A DNA stretch of 64,000 nucleotides from Dirofilaria immitis (lineage: Eukaryota; Nematoda; Chromadorea; Rhabditida; Onchocercidae), in the NCBI GenBank assembly GCA_024305405.1, contig JAKNDB010000109.1, positions 4,712,001-4,776,000 of the forward strand, given 5' to 3'. Shown one piece after another: positions 40,201 to 64,000 of this stretch (its first letter is position 1; the number at the start of each line of letters is the position of its first letter). Both the position numbers and the translations under genes were made by a program. The notes beneath the pieces are model-generated. The model did not search any database, was not told where the DNA came from, and saw only the letters and a list, made by a program, of their open reading frames with translations.

Positions 40201-40590
40201 AACAACGAGTATTCCACACTTTCAAGAGATGCTTGCAATACACCCAGCTATTTCAGTAGAAATAGTTCTCGGAATAAAAAGTTTTAACATGAAAATCGTG
40301 ACCAAATATTAAACCTGTAAACAAAAAAGTACTTGTCATTGTTATATGTAGCCTGACTCTCCTGTCACAAACAAATATATATATATACATGTACATGCAT
40401 GAACACATACATAGCATACAATAAGAGAACAGTTTTAAGGCGAACTCATCTTACACAAATTTCTCGAGCGATACTCTTCTGTGTGTAGCAAAGAAACAAA
40501 GGGGAGTGACTGTCAGTAGCATGCAGCACAGCTACAGCTAGTCCTCTCTAAACAATCAGCTGTTTATTTATTAAGTGCATTTCTGTGTTG
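37224..40590. other. Gene-poor region with one long open frame
   Basis: The longest frame is at 38874-39251 on the plus strand: 125 codons, opening with TTG and without an early ATG. It contains VEDWTSTLEAACKHFKKTKR. Given the amount of AT-rich sequence, one frame of this length is near what chance allows. Frames at 39599-39895 on both strands overlap and are mutually exclusive. No gene is called. Confidence 0.4.
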
Positions 40591-40643
40591 TATATGTGTG
40601 TGTGTGTTTTTGTGTATGCGTATATATATATGTATATATATGC

Positions 40644-40676
<33 letters not shown>

Positions 40677-40677
40677 C

Positions 40678-40730
<53 letters not shown>

Positions 40731-40804
40731 TGTTGTATGTGTATCTGTGTATGTGTATGTGTATGTGTATTTGTATGTGTGTGTGTATATATATATATAT
40801 GTGT
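40591..40804. repeat. Compound TA/TG/CA microsatellite
   Basis: About 215 bases are built of (TG)n, interrupted (TA)n with single G or C insertions, and (GTGTAT)n. The block is nearly self-complementary, so both strands show long Tyr/Ile/His-rich frames (up to 127 codons) that are artefacts of the repeat. It is a likely site of length variation and assembly collapse. Confidence 0.95.
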
Positions 40805-42945
40805 AAGTAAGTGTTCGGTGAGCAAACTCGAAAAACACATATGGAGCTTAGGTGGATGTATTCTCTGTTGCAGTTGAAATATATTAAGGACGAGCGGAAG
40901 TTGTGCACTGCTCCTATACCTATAATGCATCAAAATTACCCTGAACTGATTCACAGATAGATATATTCATACTTGTTCCATTTTATCTTGTTGCTTTTGC
41001 GCTGTTGGTTCCTTGTTATTCATCCAATTACTATGTTTTTGACGTCCTAATTTTGCACAATTTTCAATTTTATTTGGAAAGTTTGATGAAAACTCATTGA
41101 TTTTACGTATTCTTTATCTCATGAAACAAAATAAGAATACTATTATTGATAATGTCTATTTTTTCCTCTGAGATCTGTTATTGGTAGTAGATAATTCACC
41201 GAATGATTAATATAACTCAATCAATGGTTCCTTCCACTTTGACACATCGTGAAGGCCAGAATTAAAATGCAGCATCGTCTACAATTAACGAGTGTAAGGG
41301 ATTATATTATGTTCATAAATATTTCAGCTCATATTATTACTCCTACTTTATATTTGTTGGTCATTCTGTGCGGTGCTTCATTAAGCAAATAACATCTTTC
41401 AGGAATCTTTTACTCGAAGAACTTTTTTTAAATCAATAGTTGCAAACACTCAATTTTAGATTTCTATAATGATTTTTTCATTTCGTCACAACATCAGATC
41501 TTATTATCTCTCTCATTATCACGTATCTGCAGTTGTAAGGTCTATAGAATTTCACAATTACATTTAACATACCACTTCAGGATGGTATTCAGCAACTTTA
41601 TGCGTTTAATGATTTTTTGCATTCGTGCTATTAGTCACATCTAAAACAAACCTAAAATAATATTTGATGAAATTGTTTTTATGCTTTAAATATTCGGTAA
41701 TCCTTTGTTTGCTGCTCATCATTTTGTGCTTCCAATATAAATTCTTATCTAGTTTTCCTTATTAGAACATAGGGGTCATTTAATTAGTCAGACGACATGA
41801 ATATAAAGATGATGTGCTTAACGGGCAAAATAGATTCCAAGAGGAAATGCTCATTGCAGAAATAAATCTGTTGAAGTAGGTCTAACTCTGCAAAAAACTA
41901 CATTTCAACGAAAAACTTTCCTTGGATGCTTTACTTGAACAAAAGGTCTCCTTGTTTCTCGCATGTTTAAAAATACTCGAGTTTTGATTACCGCTGATTT
42001 TAAGTCTGGAGATACGTCAGGATGTGTTTTCACTGCTATCAGTTATTCATAAGTGATTATGTTTTGGCGCTTGTTACTTCATTATTCATTAGTTATTTAT
42101 CTATAGTTTTTTTTTTTGTATTCTACTGTTCAGGTGCAAACGATAATACATGAGGTGAATGGTATAAAAGCTTATATCAACCGAATATTGGTTCTATTTA
42201 GAAAAATGGAAATATTTTGTGTGTGATAAATATATAGCTTATCAGGTCTTAAATAAGTGTGGTTGTTACTAACCATGCTAATTGCTTAAATAAGTTCTAA
42301 TTTGATTAGTGGCATTTACAGGTAATTCTGACAGTATATACGCTTGTATTTAATTGCTGAGAGAACCATAGGAAATTATATGATTACTCACCTATTCAAT
42401 AAATATTGCTACATAAATCCAGTTAATAGATGAATTCAGTTCTGGATCAAGTACAGGTGAATTTATATCGTTCGTGGTACATCAGTAATAAACATAGTTA
42501 ATTTGGCATGCTTAGTACTAAGTTTCTTGCGTTAGTTCGGACCAGTCGCTGTCCAAATTCTCACTCTAAAGATATCTAGAACGCTTTGTTCTCAAAAAAG
42601 TGTAAATTATTTTTGGAGCTGTGAGTATTTTTTTTGTGAGATAGAAAATTTCCTCCCAATTTTTTTCTGAAACATTAAAATGTGGACTTAAGAAAGGATA
42701 AAAGAAATATGAGAAAAAAGATAGAGAAAGACAGTTAAGTTCTCTTTCGAAATCTGATTAAAGGAAATCCAAGGTGGCACCTTGTTAATTGAATTTCAAT
42801 TAGTTCCGATAAATTTATGGTTGTCGAGGACAACTATTGAGCAAGGAATCCAGTTCCTCTTCAAATATGTATCATCCTAACTTCGAATAATATGCTTGAA
42901 AATGATTAGCATTTTCTGAATGAAAGCTCAATAAAGTTTCTTTCC
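40805..42945. other. Upstream region of the capicua gene
   Basis: No exon recognised. Capicua genes in flies and mammals have long and short isoforms with alternative first exons, so an upstream exon could lie here, but no frame with splice signals stood out. No TATA-type promoter is evident. Confidence 0.4.
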
Positions 42946-42956
42946 TTTGTTTCAAG
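42946..42956 (+). promoter_or_regulatory. Candidate trans-splice acceptor of the capicua gene
   Basis: TTTGTTTCAAG matches the nematode 3' splice consensus and is 28 bases upstream of the ATG at 42985. That is a usual distance for spliced-leader addition. Confidence 0.5.
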
Positions 42957-42984
42957 AAAGGCAAAGATAAAAAATAAATGGAAA

Positions 42985-60092
<17,108 letters not shown>

Positions 60093-63000
60093 AGATATTA
60101 CTGACGTTACAAACAGAATTGGGAAAGTTGATCTTCGCTTATATTATTTTTTATAAATTAAATTTATATCAGCCAGTTCGAATACGAATCATTGGTACCA
60201 ATACAGTACATACCAGCAAAATGTGAATACTATATAAATATAAATGGAACTGACGGTACAACTTAAAAACAACGACCAAGCTATTTTATCAATGTGCAAG
60301 ATTATTTCGATTATATTCAGCATTCATTTCAAATCGTATTTTCGGTCAGCAGTATGTCGCAGCTTCAGGGATTTGGTTTGATTATTAATTAAATTATAGT
60401 TTTTGATTTTGAAAAAAACTTAACATTTCTGTGTAGTGCAAAGTTTGGTAAAGATTTCGACACTAGTCTTAGGCTATGATAGATGAATTTTGGTGAATTC
60501 GAAATTCGAAAACGATTATTTTTGCATGTTATACTTGTGACGCTCTCCATTGTTGTCTGTACGAGCAACCTATCAAATCGTTTATAAAAATATGAAAACT
60601 TTGTTTTGGATCAAAATCATAATAATATCGAAATTGTTGGTCAGTGAATGCAGTAGGTTTCTCTCAGTCTTGCTACTGCATGGGTACATTTATTGTCTTT
60701 CTTGTGTTGATTTTTTGAGCTGTATGGCACTGGTCAACAGAAATCTGATGGTGTCATCTGAACTTGTTAAATTTTCGGATTTTCTCTCACTGTATTCTTC
60801 AGCACTACGAGTTCGTTGTCAAATCCAGTAGCTACTTTATGCGCCATCTTGTGCAGAATAAAGTGAAATAACTTGTGATATATGACAATATTTTTTCAAA
60901 TTTCTTTGGTATAGCTGTATCCTTTAACATGCCCATATTCGATCCTTCTCTCTCCTTACTCTTCTGCCTTTCTCTTGGAAAATATGCATTACATTTTTAC
61001 ACTTTTACTGTAAGAAGAGCATATATATCTGCTCTTATCTTTTTTTTCTACTGTGAGGTAATTTTTCCACTTTAAATGCAAATATTCGCTTGTTAATTAT
61101 TAATGGTCAGGAAAAGTAGTCTTTCTAAATTGAGAAATTCGATTTTTCGAATTATTTTTGAGGTGAGATTTTAAAATAATCACTATATTGCTTGCCTGCA
61201 TCAGATAGAATTGTACAGTATCTTGCCATGTTTCAACGATTTAAGCAGCTTCATTTTTAATACCACAAATTTATAAATATTGTGGCTATCATGATCAGGG
61301 CGTATAATACACTAACAAAACAACAGTAGTTTTTTTCTGCATTTGGACCATTAATCATTAACTTTCATTCCATTAAAGCTGAATTACTAGTTCTTGCTTA
61401 ATCATTTTTTTATGAAAGGACTTTTCTTTAAATTACTGTTTAATTTAGCTTTGTTAAGCTACCAATTTGATACTTTTTCATGTCTCATTCTGCGAATCGT
61501 TCTTGTTTTTACCATTCGCAATTGATGTCATTGTGAAAGAAAGAAGGAAGTGTCCTTTCATTGGTTTTAGTACATGTGTTTAAATATTTCTTTATTAAAG
61601 CGTGCATTTTTTAAATATTTGAATAACATTAAACTGTTTTATCCTTGTTTCATGAGATTTTCTAGCGTTTTTTGAAAAAACGGGATTATATTATGTGATC
61701 TAAAGCTGGTTGTTATTGTTGTAGTCACTCTTGTTTGGTGTCTAATTTTATAATTATGCAATGTCAGATTAATATTTTTATAACTAAGGCAGGTACCGGA
61801 TGATTGCTGATACTTATAAAGAAAAAAAATTGTGTGTGAGGAATCCTCATGCACAATTTTAATTGCTAATTCAAACTCCTATTATTGTTTACTCTTCTCA
61901 ACTAAAACTAACTAGAGTAAATTGAGGAGAAAAAATCGCTTTGTTATAGATATGCAAATCCAGTCGACAGTTCTATGCAGTGATCAGTAGAGGGACTCAA
62001 AGCAGTATAGGAATACATTTTGCAAAACCGAAGAATGACCATTAGGTGAGGGTATAAATACTATGCCCCATATAGCATTTCGTTTCGTCGAAGTTTTGGG
62101 GTGTGTAGTTCACACTTTTGTGCTCCCAGTCTTATTAATCTATCAACTGATAATGAAATAATCTGAAATTACCTTATTGTATTTTTGAGCTTTTGTATAG
62201 ACCATCTTTGAAAAACTTCTGGATATCAATAATTATCTAGTTGACTGCACTTCATTTTTCTCGAAGATCTATTCGTTGTTTCTTGACAATGCCTGGAATA
62301 AGTCGAATGTCATTAATGCAGGCAGTTGGGAAAATCGCTGACTATTACATAACTTGTAGAATAGATGCAAACGAATTTTTACTGAATTTGTAGAAGAAGC
62401 ATGCGTATGGTGATACACATTTATAGGGACTGTTAGGAGAAATAGACAGGAATATACGCATGAGTTGTTATCAGCACATAATTTATTTAGTTGAGTCATT
62501 TTTTTGTTTTATGTTATTGGCTTTTCTATCCTAAATATTGCATTTTTAATGCGCTTTCATTCATTTATGGTATCTTCTGTAAACCTGAGGCGTAGTTATT
62601 TTTCAGTTCCTTGAATAGAATCTTTACGCTAATTGGATTTCTTTGAATTGTTAGCTTCGTATACAGAGAGTAAGTCATAGTGATACGTTTATTAGTCATG
62701 CTTTGTCATTATTTGCAATTCGAAGAAATGAGTAGTCTATTATATCGGTGATATATTAACATGTTAGCTGATTTTTGTCAATCTACTCACGTCTTGTCAG
62801 TTGTATACTGTATAAATATTTGTTATTTCCGCTCAATTGATCCATCCCATTTTGGTATTATTTTCAGGATCCAGGAATTTGTGAGATTTTTTCAACTGAA
62901 CAGAAAGAATAAAAAGAGGAGATAGAAGAGGGAGACATTGTTATTATTGGAGATTCTGAATTGTTGTTGTTATTAATGGAGATTCTAAATTGTTGTTGAA

Positions 63001-64000
63001 CATATTCTAAACTATAGTGGTATAAAAAAGTCTGGAAGGATTTTTTTACTTGATTATTTATCATCAATACGATTAAATAATTGCTACGCGAAAGATTTTT
63101 TGCCTGGTTGTTCAAATCCCGATCTAAAATCCAGGACAAAATACAGCAAAGAGAAAATAGAAAAGGGAAAAAATTAATATTTCCCACCTCAGGTATTACA
63201 GACAGGATTTCAAGTCTCATTGTTAAATTCTGGAACCAAAATAGAACATAGAACTTTGACGAGATAATGGATGACTCATAATTTTAAGTTAAGATTTTAG
63301 GAGTTTATATCAGGAGAAGGGTTAGTGAAGTATTTTCCTAAAGGTCAAATTGTTGGCAAAGATTAAAATAACGAGAAAATAGAAAGAGGAAAGAAAAAGG
63401 GGAGCTCTTTATTTTTATGGGTTGATCAAAAAAGTTTGAAAGTCCGTTTCTAAAAACTATGAACACAGTCCGTATCATGAAAACTTTTACAATGCAAATC
63501 TCAGTGCATGGTTGAGGAACTTAGACTTCTAGTATTTCCATATTCCTTTGTTCTGATTAAAAGTATTTGATATCTCACTCGTAGTGATTCAAAGTATCCT
63601 ATTTGTAATGGTCTTAACAAATCACTACAAGGTATCTCACTTTAATGATATATTGATGCAATAGAAGAAAGAGTTCGATTGTCGCAGGTGAAGTTAAGGA
63701 TTGTTCTAGGACAACAGCACAGCTGAGTGTTGAAGTCGATTGGCTGTTCTATTCAAATGATCGAATAGTTTTTAATTGTTAAGATTTGGCCAACTTTTTG
63801 TAAATTAATTAAATAAGTTTTGATTTCTTTCGATGAATCGAATTTTTCTTAACTGAAATTTGAAATTTTTATCTGTTGCTTTCTTCGTTTGTTGAATTAG
63901 AGTCAAATCTAAAATTCCTTCATGAAAAAGATTCGTATATTCCATGAAATACTTCGAAATTCTTATAGTCTATGTACCAAGTTATTCCGTATCTTTGTTT
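60093..64000. other. Downstream of capicua: no recognised gene
   Basis: Frames up to 118 codons (62864-63220, minus) are low-complexity or lack motifs. A short promoter-like patch lies near 62035-62140, with TATAAATA at about 62054 followed by slightly GC-richer sequence. A duplicated TTATTA/GGAGATTCT/AATTGTTGTTG unit lies at 62940-62998, and a 9-bp inverted repeat lies at about 63580-63631. Confidence 0.45.
62940..62998. repeat. Imperfect tandem duplication, unit about 29 bases
   Basis: Two adjacent copies share GGAGATTCT, then G or A, then AATTGTTGTTG. They lie in otherwise plain AT-rich sequence and explain the Asn-rich stretch of the minus-strand frame that covers them. Confidence 0.8.

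Noticed and set aside
40548..40954. Several 70-127 codon frames on both strands
   Set aside because: All are Tyr/Ile/His/Thr repeats generated by the TA/TG microsatellite.
62864..63220. 118-codon minus-strand frame with an Asn run
   Set aside because: The Asn/Ser-rich part comes from a tandem GTT/ATT repeat, and no family features are present.

Overview
This window is nuclear DNA of an animal, most likely a parasitic nematode. It is roughly 70% A+T by eye. Genes consist of many short exons separated by introns of a few hundred bases, with TTTCAG-type 3' splice sites that also sit just upstream of start codons, as in nematode trans-splicing. No species marker is visible; a filarial or related worm is an inference from base composition and gene structure.

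Layout. 1-7014: no gene recognised. 7015-13190 (+): complete 14-exon gene for a SYG-1/Kirre/NEPH-type adhesion receptor (signal peptide, five Ig domains, one membrane span, PDZ-ligand-like tail). 14.5-15.7 kb: short well-spliced exon(s) of an unidentified gene. About 15.87-16.63 kb: LTR-like patch. 19653-19988 (+): intronless COX6B pseudogene with in-frame stops. 21.4-25.2 kb (-): 5' exon of an unidentified small gene with a good trans-splice site, an isolated exon, and a gene for a membrane-anchored DB-module protein. 27.3-28.0 kb: decayed RTE-like reverse transcriptase. 28-42.9 kb: gene-poor, with a few possible exons, a GC-richer patch ending in A17, and a large TA/TG microsatellite at 40.6 kb. 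42985-60092 (+): a capicua (CIC) repressor gene of more than 35 short exons. 60.1-64 kb: no gene recognised.

The two main genes are unrelated in function: SYG-1 is a synaptic-specificity adhesion protein and Capicua is a nuclear HMG-box repressor controlled by RTK/MAPK signalling. What stands out is the contrast in integrity. The syg-1 exons join into one clean frame of 748 codons. The capicua exons keep splice sites and signature motifs but need about a dozen single-base corrections, mostly in short A or G runs. Each such correction restores both the motif inside the exon and the phase at the next junction. The DB gene needs one such correction. The choice is between local sequence or assembly error and a recently broken gene, and cDNA or reads would decide.
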